Source of the DNA: Laspinema palackyanum D2c
Lineage (GTDB): Bacteria > Cyanobacteriota > Cyanobacteriia > Cyanobacteriales > Laspinemataceae
NCBI RefSeq assembly: GCF_025370875.1
Contig: NZ_JAMXFD010000006.1
Span: 152,460 to 216,459 of the forward strand
Length of the DNA: 64,000 nt
Reading direction: 5' to 3'
Shown: in pieces, positions 18,256-27,480 of the stretch
How the letters are laid out: every line of letters begins with the position of its first letter
Position numbering within the stretch: the first letter of the stretch is position 1
Notes under the pieces: generated by a model
What the model saw: the letters and a program-made list of their open reading frames with translations, nothing else
Databases searched by the model: none
What the model was told of the DNA's origin: nothing
Made by a program: the position numbers and the translations under genes

Positions 18256-18420
18256 TTGATTTCTACCATCAAGTTAGCGCATAATTCTGACAATGACAAC
18301 TTTTAACACAATTTTTGGGGATAAATGTCAGGTTTTGAAGTTGCAGGTCAGGCGAGTAGAGTCCCAAGACGAAAGGATAACTATTTAATTGAGGGGACAG
18401 GAATGAGCGCATAAGAATGA

Positions 18421-18768
18421 GGGGACAAGAAACCGGATGGCCTCACCTCCCCTCATTGCTGCTGCTGTGGCATAAATTTTTAAAAGTAAGCCGGTTGTCC
18501 TCTTTACTGAGGCCCTAGACAACACCTGTTTTGCTTTCCTACATCACAACAGCAGGACAAGGCAGTGCCTTGTCCCAACGGGTAAATTTAGCTAGGGGAC
18601 AAGAAACCGGATGGCCTCACCTCCCCTCATTGCTGCTGCTGTGGCATAAATTTTTAAAAGTAAGCCGGTTGTCCTCTTTACTGAGGCCCTAGACAACACC
18701 TGTTTTGCTTTCCTACATCACAACAGCAGGACAAGGCAGTGCCTTGTCCCAACGGGTAAATTTAGCTA
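18421..18768. repeat. Exact 174-bp tandem duplication
   Basis: The 174-base unit at 18421-18594 is repeated without a mismatch that I can see at 18595-18768. The unit starts GGGGACAAGAAACCGG and ends TTTAGCTA. It contains the palindrome GGACAAGGCA/TGCCTTGTCC. The second copy includes the stop codon and last codon of the CIA30/SDR gene, so the original sequence was that gene's 3' flank and the first copy is the extra one. The remaining gap up to the QueC-like operon (18256-18420) shows no gene. Confidence 0.95.
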
Positions 18769-20261
18769 ACGGCTTGCCGATCGCGCTCCAACCGGGCAAA
18801 CAACCCGCGCCAGTCCACTGCCGGACTTCCTGCTGAGTCAGTTTTCACCTCAAAGGTCATGTTACAGGCTTCCGAGAGTTCTAACGCCTGCACGCACAAC
18901 TCCGCGATATCCTCTCGACTCACTTTCCCCTTGATATTATCCCCTTGCTCAAACATTAATCCCTCACCCCCCGGTTCTTCCGTGAGCGCACATGGACGGA
19001 TAATCGTATAAGGTAAGCCACTAACGCGAATCGCCTCCTCACCCCGTAATTTCCAAGTTAAAATTCCCCCCAGTTGCTCATTCATTCTCACCGCTGGCGG
19101 TTCTGACTCTAAGTCTAACCCCGGACGTCCTGGACGAGTCACTCCTGCCGAGCTCACCTGAATAAACCGGGGTAAAGTTGGACCGCCATAAGCTTTCAAC
19201 GATTGAATTTGCAATTGAAACAGTCCTGGGGTAAATTGAGGATTCAACTCACCATCGTACTCAAATTTACTCAGCATGATTTGTACTGAGCGAATTTGAC
19301 TGGCATCTAAGGGCGGGCAATCTTTCAAGGTTTTAGCGCGAAAAACCGGGATAAATTCTGAAAACGGAATGCGAACCGTAAATTCTATGTTAGCCACGGT
19401 ATCAAAGGAATAGCAGTAGGAAATACTATCCCATTTCGGGTCCGTGCGAAGAATAAATTTATACCGATTGCCATCGCCTTTGACGCGAATATCAATCCCT
19501 TGATAGGTGGATAAATCCAACGGGGGTTCAAAATTGCGGGTCCGAATGGAGACAAATCCACCAGAATTTGAGGTGGAAACGTTCCCAGAAAATAAAGCCC
19601 TTTCGTTAACGAGGCGGACATTACTTTCGCTGACTCCACCCATGACGATATCATCGAGGGCACCCCAAATTTCTTTGAGGTTGTCCGTGGGTTTGCTGAA
19701 ATCAAAGATGATTTTTTCATGGGGTGCACCTAGGGTCGCGAGTTGACGACGGGTGGCATCGACTAAATTTTGAATCCCGTGATATTCCACTTGTTCGGGT
19801 ACATCCAAGACTTCTGGGGTATAAAATTTGATTCCTTGATAATATTTTTCTCGGGTTGGGGTATCCCCTTCCACGGGTTGCACTCGGGTGCCGATGCAGG
19901 AAATCACGGCGGTCACATCTTCCAAGAGGCGATCGCTCAAACTGTCGGCAAGGGTGATATCCGCATCCACCAGATCCACTGTAGTCCCCAGCATTTCTCG
20001 TCCCCGCTTGAGATCCCGGACTAATCCTCTAACCGAGTAACCTCGCTGTTGGAGTTTTTGGACAACCCGCTTCCCCACGCCTCCCGTGGCACCGGCAACG
20101 AGAATGACTCCAGGTTTTTCCGGGGTGCTGAGGGTACTTTTTCCGCCAGTGAGCAGATTGCGGATCCAGGAAAAATTCCCTAAAAACGGGACCACTCCAA
20201 AATAGGATAGGGTTTTCCAGAACCTGCCTGCATCCCATTTAGGACGTTTTTGTTCAGTCAT
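18762..20261 (-). CDS. SDR-fold protein with inserted CIA30 domain
   Basis: About 499 aa. It begins with an NAD(P)-binding Rossmann fold: ILVAGATGGVGKRVVQKL lies at about residues 34-51 and resembles NmrA/atypical SDR proteins. A complex I intermediate-associated protein 30 (CIA30) domain then starts at IIFDFSKPTDN and GALDDIVMGGVSES and runs to about residue 365. The SDR part resumes with LPYTIIRPCALTEEPGGEG and SREDIAELCVQAL. CIA30 is therefore inserted inside the SDR fold. ATG at 20261 is chosen because GGAGAACAATCACC precedes it. Its role in cyanobacteria is not established; assembly or stability of a photosynthetic or NDH complex is a reasonable guess. Confidence 0.85.
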   Translation of the reverse strand: MTEQKRPKWDAGRFWKTLSYFGVVPFLGNFSWIRNLLTGGKSTLSTPEKPGVILVAGATGGVGKRVVQKLQQRGYSVRGLVRDLKRGREMLGTTVDLVDADITLADSLSDRLLEDVTAVISCIGTRVQPVEGDTPTREKYYQGIKFYTPEVLDVPEQVEYHGIQNLVDATRRQLATLGAPHEKIIFDFSKPTDNLKEIWGALDDIVMGGVSESNVRLVNERALFSGNVSTSNSGGFVSIRTRNFEPPLDLSTYQGIDIRVKGDGNRYKFILRTDPKWDSISYCYSFDTVANIEFTVRIPFSEFIPVFRAKTLKDCPPLDASQIRSVQIMLSKFEYDGELNPQFTPGLFQLQIQSLKAYGGPTLPRFIQVSSAGVTRPGRPGLDLESEPPAVRMNEQLGGILTWKLRGEEAIRVSGLPYTIIRPCALTEEPGGEGLMFEQGDNIKGKVSREDIAELCVQALELSEACNMTFEVKTDSAGSPAVDWRGLFARLERDRQAVS

Positions 20262-20426
20262 GGTGATTGTTCTCCAGTCCAAGGGTACTCTCTAGTAGTA
20301 ACAAATATTGGTATGGGTTGGGGGTGAGTGGAACTGATGGGATTTTGATTGCCATTGGCTCATTAAGGCCGTATAATGCCCCCAGACTACTTTCTATGAA
20401 TCCTGCTGAATTTTGGAGTTTTGCGA

Positions 20427-21869
20427 ATGTTCAATTCCCCTGATGACAGAACTGAATCGGCGTTCAAATCAGGACTTATCCGCTATGGGACAGCACTGGC
20501 GGCGATCGAGGAATCCGGACCCAATTCACCCACTTTAGAGCAAGTCTTGGAGGTGATGAGCGCTCGGGATGCTCTCAGTACAATTGGTAACCCAGGAGTT
20601 GAAGTCGCTGGGGAAAGTCTGGTCAAACTCCTCGACTTAGATGAGCGCCTGAAAGCACAAGCTTCGGCGATCGCCTCCGATGATAAACTTGAGAAGTCTC
20701 GCCCCACTTTCAACCCACCAGAAAGTAATTGGTGGTGGTTTTTGAGCGTTCCCAAAGAAACCCCAAACTGGAAACGATTTGATTGGATATGGGATTCATT
20801 GACTGCCGGTGCATTGGTCTTAGCTGGTAGCTTTATGATTAATACGTTTCAGGCATTTTCTAGCGGAGGGTTAGGAGTGTCAGAAGCCTTTGGCAGCATC
20901 GCCCAAGTTGCTGGATTAGGTGCCCTGAGTAAAGGTGTACTCACTACAGATGGCAAGACAAAAGTAAAAGCCTTCCTATTTAAACTTAACATTCCTGAAC
21001 CGTTTCACAATCCGGCCATATTTATGGCATCGGGAATGCTAACTGTAGGCAGTTATGGGGTAAATAACTCTTTACCCTACATCGGCAGTATTTACTATGA
21101 GCAAGGGATTGATCATTATGAAGAGGGGGACTTAAATAAAGCTCACAACAAATATCTAAATGCCAGCAAACTTGATCCCGAAAATATAGAGGTTAAAGTT
21201 GCGTTAGGTGTAATTTATGAATCTCTGGGTTCACTTGATTTGGCATTAGAACAGTACAAACAGGGAATTCAGTATGGAGATGCCCAAGCTTTTAATAATG
21301 CGGGGCGGACCTACATCCAGAAATTTAATCCAGGAACGCCTCAAAATGAGTACAAGATTGCCGAATCATTACTGCTTCTAGGATTGCAACGGGTTGACCC
21401 CCAAGAAACAAATCTCCAATATCAACTCCATAAAAACTTGGGTTGGTCTCTGTTAAAACAACAAGAATATGACCGAGCCGAACAAGAGTTAAAAGAGGCG
21501 ATAGAATTTGATGATCAGATTTTAAATTCTCAGGTAGGTGGGGGAATGGCCTACTGTATGCTGGCGGAAGTTTATCAACAACAGAAGCGCAGGGCTGAAG
21601 CATTGGAACAGTGGCAATTCTGTGCCGAGTATGCCCGTCCTGAAACCTTGTATGAATACAAATGGTTTTTAGAGATCGGACAAAAAAATCTGGCGCAACA
21701 AATCGATACGAGTTCGGTTGTGGCGACTCCCCATCACGTCGAGTCCTCAGAGCAGGGAAACACTAACCTGAATGTGGAAGAATTAATTCAGATGCCTCCT
21801 CAGGTCATTGAAGGGGAGGAAGCCTCTGACTATTCCCCTGAATCTAGCCCAGAGAATCCAGGAGAATAG
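20427..21869 (+). CDS. Membrane protein with C-terminal TPR repeats
   Basis: About 480 aa, unnamed. A cytoplasmic N-terminal region of roughly 120 residues is followed by two hydrophobic segments (about 129-150, DSLTAGALVLAGSFMI, and 198-222, IFMASGMLTVGSYG), then several tetratricopeptide repeats (about 225-410: YYEQGIDHYEEGDLNKAHNKYLNASKLDPEN in consecutive units). An acidic, Ser/Pro-rich tail closes the protein. ATG at 20427 has GGAG at 20415-20418; a TTG two codons upstream is less likely. TPR domains mediate protein-protein contacts, so a scaffold role is plausible. It stands alone. Confidence 0.75.
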   Translation: MFNSPDDRTESAFKSGLIRYGTALAAIEESGPNSPTLEQVLEVMSARDALSTIGNPGVEVAGESLVKLLDLDERLKAQASAIASDDKLEKSRPTFNPPESNWWWFLSVPKETPNWKRFDWIWDSLTAGALVLAGSFMINTFQAFSSGGLGVSEAFGSIAQVAGLGALSKGVLTTDGKTKVKAFLFKLNIPEPFHNPAIFMASGMLTVGSYGVNNSLPYIGSIYYEQGIDHYEEGDLNKAHNKYLNASKLDPENIEVKVALGVIYESLGSLDLALEQYKQGIQYGDAQAFNNAGRTYIQKFNPGTPQNEYKIAESLLLLGLQRVDPQETNLQYQLHKNLGWSLLKQQEYDRAEQELKEAIEFDDQILNSQVGGGMAYCMLAEVYQQQKRRAEALEQWQFCAEYARPETLYEYKWFLEIGQKNLAQQIDTSSVVATPHHVESSEQGNTNLNVEELIQMPPQVIEGEEASDYSPESSPENPGE

Positions 21870-21969
21870 TCGGTATTAATTGACATCTTGCAGCAGTGGC
21901 GACACCCGGCGGGGGTTTAAACGATTGGGGGCCTCATAGCTAAAGTAAGTCTTATCCCGTGGTGTTTTC

Positions 21970-22019
21970 AGTCGGTTTCAACCGACTTTAGCTGTTAGGC
22001 GGGGGATTTATCCCCCGCC
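21970..22019. repeat. Two-hairpin intergenic repeat, copy 2
   Basis: AGTCGGTT (21970-21977) pairs with AACCGACT (21980-21987), and GGCGGGGGA (21998-22006) pairs with TCCCCCGCC (22011-22019). The order, spacing and sequence match the repeat at 9054-9104. It lies between the TPR gene and the DUF481 gene. Confidence 0.75.
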
Positions 22020-22137
22020 GGTTGTTGCTGGAGTAAAATCTACGGAATTATCACCAGAAAATTGACCTAAAACTCCCCAGGTTAGTCAGTTGATCCCCTG
22101 TAAATTATCAGTGTAACTTTCTCTCAATTAAACCGAA

Positions 22138-23520
22138 GTGCAAGGACACCCTTCAATCATTAAAGTACCCAAGTTGAATATTTTAAGCACCAGAGTAGTA
22201 ATCGGAGTTTTTCTGGCTAATTTAACCTGGATTTCTCCTGGGCGATCGCAACCTCCCATTGTTTCTTTCTCTTCACCCAGAGACTCAAGAATCAATGAAA
22301 CTTATAATTTGACCCAATTCGAGGAAAAGCCAGGGGGTCAAATTACTGAGAAACTTTTAGCTCAATTTCCAGTATTTGCTCAACAAATTGACAGATTTAC
22401 AGAGTCAAACCAGCAGATTTTAGAAGAAGCCTTAGAGGTCATTAATACCCTAGAAGAACCGGAAACCAAGGCCCGATTATTAATTGAAATTGCCCTAAAC
22501 TATGGGGCGATCGGCCAGGAAGAACGGGCCCAAACTCTCTTGGCTGATGCCTTAAGCGCCGCCAATGATATCGAAGCCGACTCGGTGCGGGTTCGGGCCA
22601 AAATTGCGATCGCCAGAGCCTATTTTCAACTGGGACAAGCCTCAACCGCTGCGGACTTGCTCTCGGACGCATTAGCAACAGCAAATCGCCTAGATGACCC
22701 CGGGGTAAAATCCAGCTTATTAGCCGAGATTGCCCTCACCTACAACGCGATCGGACTCGGCGATCGCTCCCTCGCTATTTTATCCGAAAGTCGTGACATT
22801 GCCCGGGGCACTCAATCGACAGAACCCCTCGCCCTCTTTCCCTTTGAACCCACCGGGTGGGAAGGTCAAGTGGGACTGGGTGCTTCCTTCTTTTCCGGGG
22901 ACAAAATCACCAGTGAAACCACCTTTAACTTCGCACTGGAACGCCAATGGCCGACGGATGAAGTAGATTTCCGAATCAGCTTCACCAATGACTATGATGA
23001 TAGTCGAGTTTCTCCGGAAAACGATAATCAAATCAAAGGTCAAATTGATGCCGAATATCGCCATCATGCCACGGAACGCTATCAATATTTTATCAGTTCC
23101 TTAGTCCGTCGGGATGAACCCGATGGGATTGATATTCGGACCAATTTATATACCGGGCCAGGGATTAACATCTGGCGCGCCGGTCCCGATCGCTCCTTTG
23201 ATATGCAGTTGGGTCTAGGCATTCGTTACGAAGAATCCAACCGCCGCCGGGATGATTTGGATTTTCCCGTGGCTCAGTATCGGATGCGCTATAAAGATCT
23301 GTACTTTGATTTTCTCACCTTGCGTCAATTTCTAACCTTTGAGCTGCCCTTTGATGATGTGGAAGACTATTACATGGAATCTTCGACTACTTTAGGAATT
23401 CCTCTTCTTCAAGGATGGTCTTTTAATAACAACTTGATTTTGAGATACGCTAATAACCCATCTTTAGATAATCCCAATTTACGGGTTGATTTTGTCACAG
23501 GAATTGAGTATCAATTTTAG
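22138..23520 (+). CDS. Outer-membrane DUF481 (YdiY-like) protein with TPR-like N-terminal part
   Basis: 460 aa. A signal-like hydrophobic stretch (VVIGVFLANLTWISPG) precedes a helical region of TPR-like units (residues about 80-215: ALEVINTLEEPETKARLLIEIALNY and related). The C-terminal half is a beta-barrel of the DUF481 type (VGLGASFFSGDKITSETTF, YRHHATERYQYFISSLVRRD) ending in phenylalanine (GIEYQF), as outer-membrane barrels usually do. The start is uncertain: GTG at 22138 is the only good codon before the signal region apart from an internal TTG. The substrate or role is unknown. Confidence 0.75.
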   Translation: MQGHPSIIKVPKLNILSTRVVIGVFLANLTWISPGRSQPPIVSFSSPRDSRINETYNLTQFEEKPGGQITEKLLAQFPVFAQQIDRFTESNQQILEEALEVINTLEEPETKARLLIEIALNYGAIGQEERAQTLLADALSAANDIEADSVRVRAKIAIARAYFQLGQASTAADLLSDALATANRLDDPGVKSSLLAEIALTYNAIGLGDRSLAILSESRDIARGTQSTEPLALFPFEPTGWEGQVGLGASFFSGDKITSETTFNFALERQWPTDEVDFRISFTNDYDDSRVSPENDNQIKGQIDAEYRHHATERYQYFISSLVRRDEPDGIDIRTNLYTGPGINIWRAGPDRSFDMQLGLGIRYEESNRRRDDLDFPVAQYRMRYKDLYFDFLTLRQFLTFELPFDDVEDYYMESSTTLGIPLLQGWSFNNNLILRYANNPSLDNPNLRVDFVTGIEYQF

Positions 23521-23528
23521 GAAAAAAT

Positions 23529-23873
23529 GAGGAGATGGGGAGAGGTTCAACCTCCCGACTTCAGTCGTTCTCCTCTTTTGTTTGTAGTAACGACTTCAGT
23601 CGTTTCCGCGTGACGAAAGCGGCAGCTTTCGTCACGCCCATTGGAGGCAAAGCATCCAGTCCCTCAACCAGGCGCTTAAGCCGCAAGAAGCCCCTGTCAT
23701 GGCTGAAGCCATGACAGGGGAGGGTCTGTAACTTCCCCAGTCCCCATACAACCGCAGAGTGCGTGACGAAAGCTGACGCTTTCGTCACGCGGAAACGACT
23801 GAAGTCGTTACTACAAACAGGGGAAGAAACGACAGAAGTCCCAATCCTCCCCATCTACCCCATCTCCCCCATC
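23529..23873. mobile_element. MITE-like element with 41-bp perfect inverted repeats
   Basis: Perfect 41-bp inverted repeats at 23580-23620 and 23778-23818 (arms begin GTTTGTAGTAACGACTTCAG) enclose 157 bases. These include a CCCCTGTCATGG/CCATGACAGGGG hairpin and extra GACGAAAGC copies. Purine-rich GGAGATGGGGAG on the left and its pyrimidine complement CCCCATCTCCCCCATC on the right form a looser outer pair. There is no transposase gene, so it is a non-autonomous repeat. A 97-codon frame inside it is an accident of the repeat. Confidence 0.8.
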
Positions 23874-23951
23874 TAGCCTGAAATTGCGATTTGCGGCACA
23901 ATGATAAGGAATAGGACCTATCTTTATGTGTTTTGAGAAACCTCGATAACC

Positions 23952-25241
23952 ATGCCCTTACAGCAGCTTACTCGCGAAACACCTGTTACTTGCGGATCGG
24001 AATCGGCTTTTGATTATGATGTTGCGATCGCCGGTGGTGGAATTGCTGGGACAACTTTAGCCGCCTCTTTAAAAGATTCCGGTTTAAAAGTTGTGCTAAT
24101 TGAGGCATTGCCTCCGTCGGTTGCCTCATCCCGAAATCAAGTCTATGCTCTGTCCCTGTTATCCGGACAAATTTTCCAGGCGGTGGGGGTGTGGGAGCGG
24201 ATTTTACCGAAAATTACCCCATTTAATCAAATTAGTCTCTCCGATTCTGGACAAGAAGGGGTGCGCTTTCAACCGGGTGATTTAGGTCGAGAAACCCTCG
24301 GTTATGTGGGGGAACATCAGGTATTACTCACGGCGTTGCAGGATTTTCTCACCGATTGTGCCAATGTGACTTGGAACTGTCCATCGGAGGTTTTGGGAGT
24401 GGAGTACCAATTCGATGGCGTGGTGCTAGAAGTTCGCTCAAGGGTTGAGGAAAACCCCGAAACCCAACGAATTCGCACCCGGGTGTTAATTGCTGCTGAT
24501 GGGTCGCGATCGCGGATTCGCGAAGCAGCAGGCATCAAAACTCGCGGTTGGAAATATTGGCAATCCTGTATTACAGTCCAAGTTAAACCGGAAAAACCTC
24601 ACGGCAATATTGCTTACGAACGATTTTGGCCCAGCGGACCCTTTGCCATTTTACCCCTAACTGAAAATCGCTGTAATATTGTCTGGACTGCACCCCACGC
24701 AGAAGCCAAAGCCTTAGCTGCCTTGGATGAAGCCGAATTTTTATTGGAACTCCAGAAACGGTATGGCGAACAAATGGGACGAGTCCAACCGATTAGCGAT
24801 CGCCGGGTGTTTTCCGTGCAACTCATGCAAAGCAGTCGCTATGTGCAACCGCGCCTTGCTTTAATTGGAGATGCGGCCCATTGTTGTCATCCGGTGGGGG
24901 GACAAGGACAAAATTTGGGGATTCGGGATGCAGCGGCGATCGCGGAAATTCTCACCCAAGCGCATCACCGGGGGGAAGATATCGGTTCCCTGGCAGTCCT
25001 CAAACGATATGAACGCTGGCGAAAACTAGAAAATCTGACCATTTTAGGCTTTACAGATCTTCTCGATCGCCTGTTTTCTAATCAATTCTTACCGGCAGTT
25101 ATCCTCCGTCATCTCGGATTATGGGGATTGCGAACCCTGCCTCCAGTCAAGCAATTGGCCCTGCGATTAATGACAGGACAACTGGGACGACATCCTGAAA
25201 CCGTGAAAGCGTTATCTGTCCTCTCCCGTTCATCCGGGTGA
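23952..25241 (+). CDS. FAD-dependent UbiH/Coq6-type hydroxylase
   Basis: 429 aa. It belongs to the FAD-dependent aromatic hydroxylases of the UbiH/VisC/COQ6 group, which hydroxylate quinone precursors or similar rings. The N-terminal dinucleotide-binding motif is VAIAGGGIAGTTLAASL (residues about 25-41). The second FAD motif is RLALIGDAAHCCHPVGGQG (about 305-323), followed by NLGIRDAAAIAEIL. VLIAADGSRSRIREAAG is the DG motif. Cyanobacterial members are usually linked to quinone or plastoquinone chemistry, but the substrate here is unproven. The length is normal for the family. A single gene. Confidence 0.92.
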   Translation: MPLQQLTRETPVTCGSESAFDYDVAIAGGGIAGTTLAASLKDSGLKVVLIEALPPSVASSRNQVYALSLLSGQIFQAVGVWERILPKITPFNQISLSDSGQEGVRFQPGDLGRETLGYVGEHQVLLTALQDFLTDCANVTWNCPSEVLGVEYQFDGVVLEVRSRVEENPETQRIRTRVLIAADGSRSRIREAAGIKTRGWKYWQSCITVQVKPEKPHGNIAYERFWPSGPFAILPLTENRCNIVWTAPHAEAKALAALDEAEFLLELQKRYGEQMGRVQPISDRRVFSVQLMQSSRYVQPRLALIGDAAHCCHPVGGQGQNLGIRDAAAIAEILTQAHHRGEDIGSLAVLKRYERWRKLENLTILGFTDLLDRLFSNQFLPAVILRHLGLWGLRTLPPVKQLALRLMTGQLGRHPETVKALSVLSRSSG

Positions 25242-25243
25242 TG

Positions 25244-25371
25244 AGTCATGGGTCATTGGTCATTTGTGATTGGTCATGGGTCATTGGTTGTTGCTAGGGG
25301 TGTTGGTCCTGAGTATTCAACAATTCAAAGGACAAAGGACCAATGACAAATGACAAATGACCCATGACAAA
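25244..25371. repeat. TTGGTCA-type heptamer repeats
   Basis: Runs of GGTCATTGGTCATT and variants on the left, and the reverse complement AATGACCAATGACAAATGAC on the right, separate two convergent genes. The unit resembles the heptameric short tandemly repeated repetitive sequences described in filamentous cyanobacteria. The same unit recurs at 38101-38245. Confidence 0.7.
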
Positions 25372-27222
25372 TCACCGAGAATAGACCGCTTGTCCCACCG
25401 TAGAATCGACCCGCAGCTTCTGGCGATCGCCAGGAAGATAGGCTAACGGATCCGCCGCATCGGTACCCGGAGGATAGAGTTCAAAATGTAAGTGAGGACC
25501 CGTACTATTACCTGTACTGCCCATTTCCGCAATCAGTTGACCTTGAATCACCGACTGACCGGCGCTGACCAAAATGCGATGATTGTGAGCGTAGCGAGTG
25601 AGACTGCCATCGGGATGCTCAATTTCCACTAAGTTTCCATATCCACCAGAATTCCAGCCAGCAAAGGTGACGATGCCAGTTCCTGCCGCCATAATCGGTG
25701 TGCCAATCGGTCCAGCAATATCAATTCCTTTGTGCATTCGTCCCCAACGCATTCCGAACCCGGAGGTAAAGACGCCTCTGGCGGGCCACATATAGCCTTG
25801 AAAGAGTTCGCCCGGTTCTGGAAGGTAGGAACCGGCTGCTGCTAGGGGGGGCAGTTCGGGGACCAGAGAGGGAGTCGATTGAATTCTGCCGCGTAAGGTT
25901 TCTAAACGGAGGCTGATGCTATCTTCCAGGGGGTCTGGGGAGGCTTCCGAGAGAGTGGGGGTGACGGGACGAGGGGGTAACAAGGCGCTGAGGCTTTCGG
26001 AGGGGCGGGAGTGCCCTTCCCAAGTGGGTTGAAAGCGATCGCCCTGGATCACCGTCTCCTCACTAGGAACCGCTTGGGAGTCGAGATCCTCGAAGGGTTC
26101 GAGATCCCCTGCGGTCATTACAAATCCTTCCCCTCCAATCCCCCAACGATTACTGGGTGGGGAGAATCGGGACTCGACTGCGGGGCGATCGCTCTGATGG
26201 AAGTTGTCCAGGGATTCATCCGGATTCTCAGGAGTTTCCGGGGATTGAGGAAACAGGGGGACCACGCTTTCTGCTGGGAACGCGGGAAAAAGTGATGCAG
26301 TTATTTCTGGACTTTCCCCGGTGGGGGTTACAGATTGAGACCTAGAAACCGTAGGAAGCTCGTTTCCGGAGGATTCTGCCTCAACGATCGCCAGGGCCTG
26401 GTAAATAAAAGCGGCGACTTCCCCACGGGTGGCGATGCGATCGGGATTGGAAAACCAGTCATTTGGGATTGTCCCTCCATAAAGACGCCGATGCTGTTCC
26501 AGTTTCTCTAACAGGAGAATCGCCGCGGCTAGGGGTTCTTGTGCATCGGCGGGAATCGATGCCGAGGAAGAAAAATAAGTGTCTACATTTCCCAGGATGT
26601 CCCTGGGGGGTTTTAAGTTTAAGCCATTAACTAGGGCGATTAACACTTGCAATCGGGGGATCGGTTGGTTGGGTTCAAACCCTTGGTTTGGATCTCCTCC
26701 CATCCATCCTCTGAACGATGCGACGGCGATCGCAGTTTCCGCCCAATCGTCCCCCGGAACCTCTGCACTCAACGGCTCATCCTCCGAGAGATAGCGGCCC
26801 TGGAAGGCTCGTTGCAGCACTGCCGCAAATTGGGCCTGAGTCATCGCTGCATCGGGTTGAAAACTGCCATCGGGGAAGCCGAGAATAATACCCTGTGCTT
26901 GCAGCACTTCAATAAATTCTTTGGCCCAGTGACCTTCTAGGTCGGTTAATGGCTTTTGATGCTCCCCAGAGGCCCACAAAGTCGGAGCACTCGGATTGAA
27001 GTCATTTAGACTGGGATCCAGCATTTTGTCCCGATCGCCAGGGATAACCACAGCATAGTGCTGTAATGCATCCTCGCCAGGGTGGTGAGGGTCGTGGACT
27101 TCGTTACTAGCTGGGGATGCCAGTGCTGGGGACCTTCCACCGGGACTGACACTGGCCTCTTGGGTTAAATCCGCTGTAACAATAACCGCTAAAGTGCCAA
27201 TTGCAAGCTGTTGAATGTTCAT
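25372..27222 (-). CDS. SLH-domain M23 peptidase (murein hydrolase-like)
   Basis: 616 aa. A signal peptide-like N-terminus is followed by two or three S-layer homology segments (residues about 92-280: DLEGHWAKEFIEVLQAQGII, FPDGSFQPDAAMTQAQFAA), a Pro/Ser-rich linker, and a C-terminal peptidase M23 (LytM) domain (about 490-600). Zinc ligands are visible in MHKGIDIAG and HLHFEL, with YAHNHRI between. It probably cuts, or is anchored to, peptidoglycan outside the cell. AGGAGG lies just before ATG at 27222. A long, structured-looking leader precedes the gene, which suggests RNA-level control. Confidence 0.92.
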   Translation of the reverse strand: MNIQQLAIGTLAVIVTADLTQEASVSPGGRSPALASPASNEVHDPHHPGEDALQHYAVVIPGDRDKMLDPSLNDFNPSAPTLWASGEHQKPLTDLEGHWAKEFIEVLQAQGIILGFPDGSFQPDAAMTQAQFAAVLQRAFQGRYLSEDEPLSAEVPGDDWAETAIAVASFRGWMGGDPNQGFEPNQPIPRLQVLIALVNGLNLKPPRDILGNVDTYFSSSASIPADAQEPLAAAILLLEKLEQHRRLYGGTIPNDWFSNPDRIATRGEVAAFIYQALAIVEAESSGNELPTVSRSQSVTPTGESPEITASLFPAFPAESVVPLFPQSPETPENPDESLDNFHQSDRPAVESRFSPPSNRWGIGGEGFVMTAGDLEPFEDLDSQAVPSEETVIQGDRFQPTWEGHSRPSESLSALLPPRPVTPTLSEASPDPLEDSISLRLETLRGRIQSTPSLVPELPPLAAAGSYLPEPGELFQGYMWPARGVFTSGFGMRWGRMHKGIDIAGPIGTPIMAAGTGIVTFAGWNSGGYGNLVEIEHPDGSLTRYAHNHRILVSAGQSVIQGQLIAEMGSTGNSTGPHLHFELYPPGTDAADPLAYLPGDRQKLRVDSTVGQAVYSR

Positions 27223-27480
27223 TGTTCGCCTCCTGAGTCGGACAAAGCGTTAAATTCAGACCCAATCTGGGCATAAAAAAGCCCCCAGATCGTCCCCTGA
27301 TAGGGTTCGTCATTGGGAAACGCCTTTCTTGAAAGTCGTACCCTTCAGGTGGTCAGGTCCTCTTCTGTGAACAACCGCCAGGGGTCTAGCAGAAATCACC
27401 TCGCTCACCTAAATGATGGTTATCTCTTGGCAATCCATCCTGCCCATCCCGTGTTTCTACGGAATTTCCTGATCACCTCA
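27223..27480 (-). promoter_or_regulatory. Long structured leader of the M23 peptidase gene
   Basis: The minus strand before the gene has a hairpin pairing ATCTGGG with CCCAGAT around a loop containing GGCTTTTTTATG, preceded by a GC-rich stretch of about 170 bases rich in short complementary segments (GAGGTGAT occurs twice). M23 hydrolase genes in bacteria are known targets of the cyclic-di-AMP (ydaO) riboswitch, but I could not match that consensus by eye. It could instead be an unnamed leader element. Confidence 0.35.

Noticed and set aside
23561-23854. 97-codon minus-strand open frame
   Set aside because: It lies wholly inside the inverted-repeat element, and its peptide is a mirror of the repeat (two FVTxS/FVTR segments).
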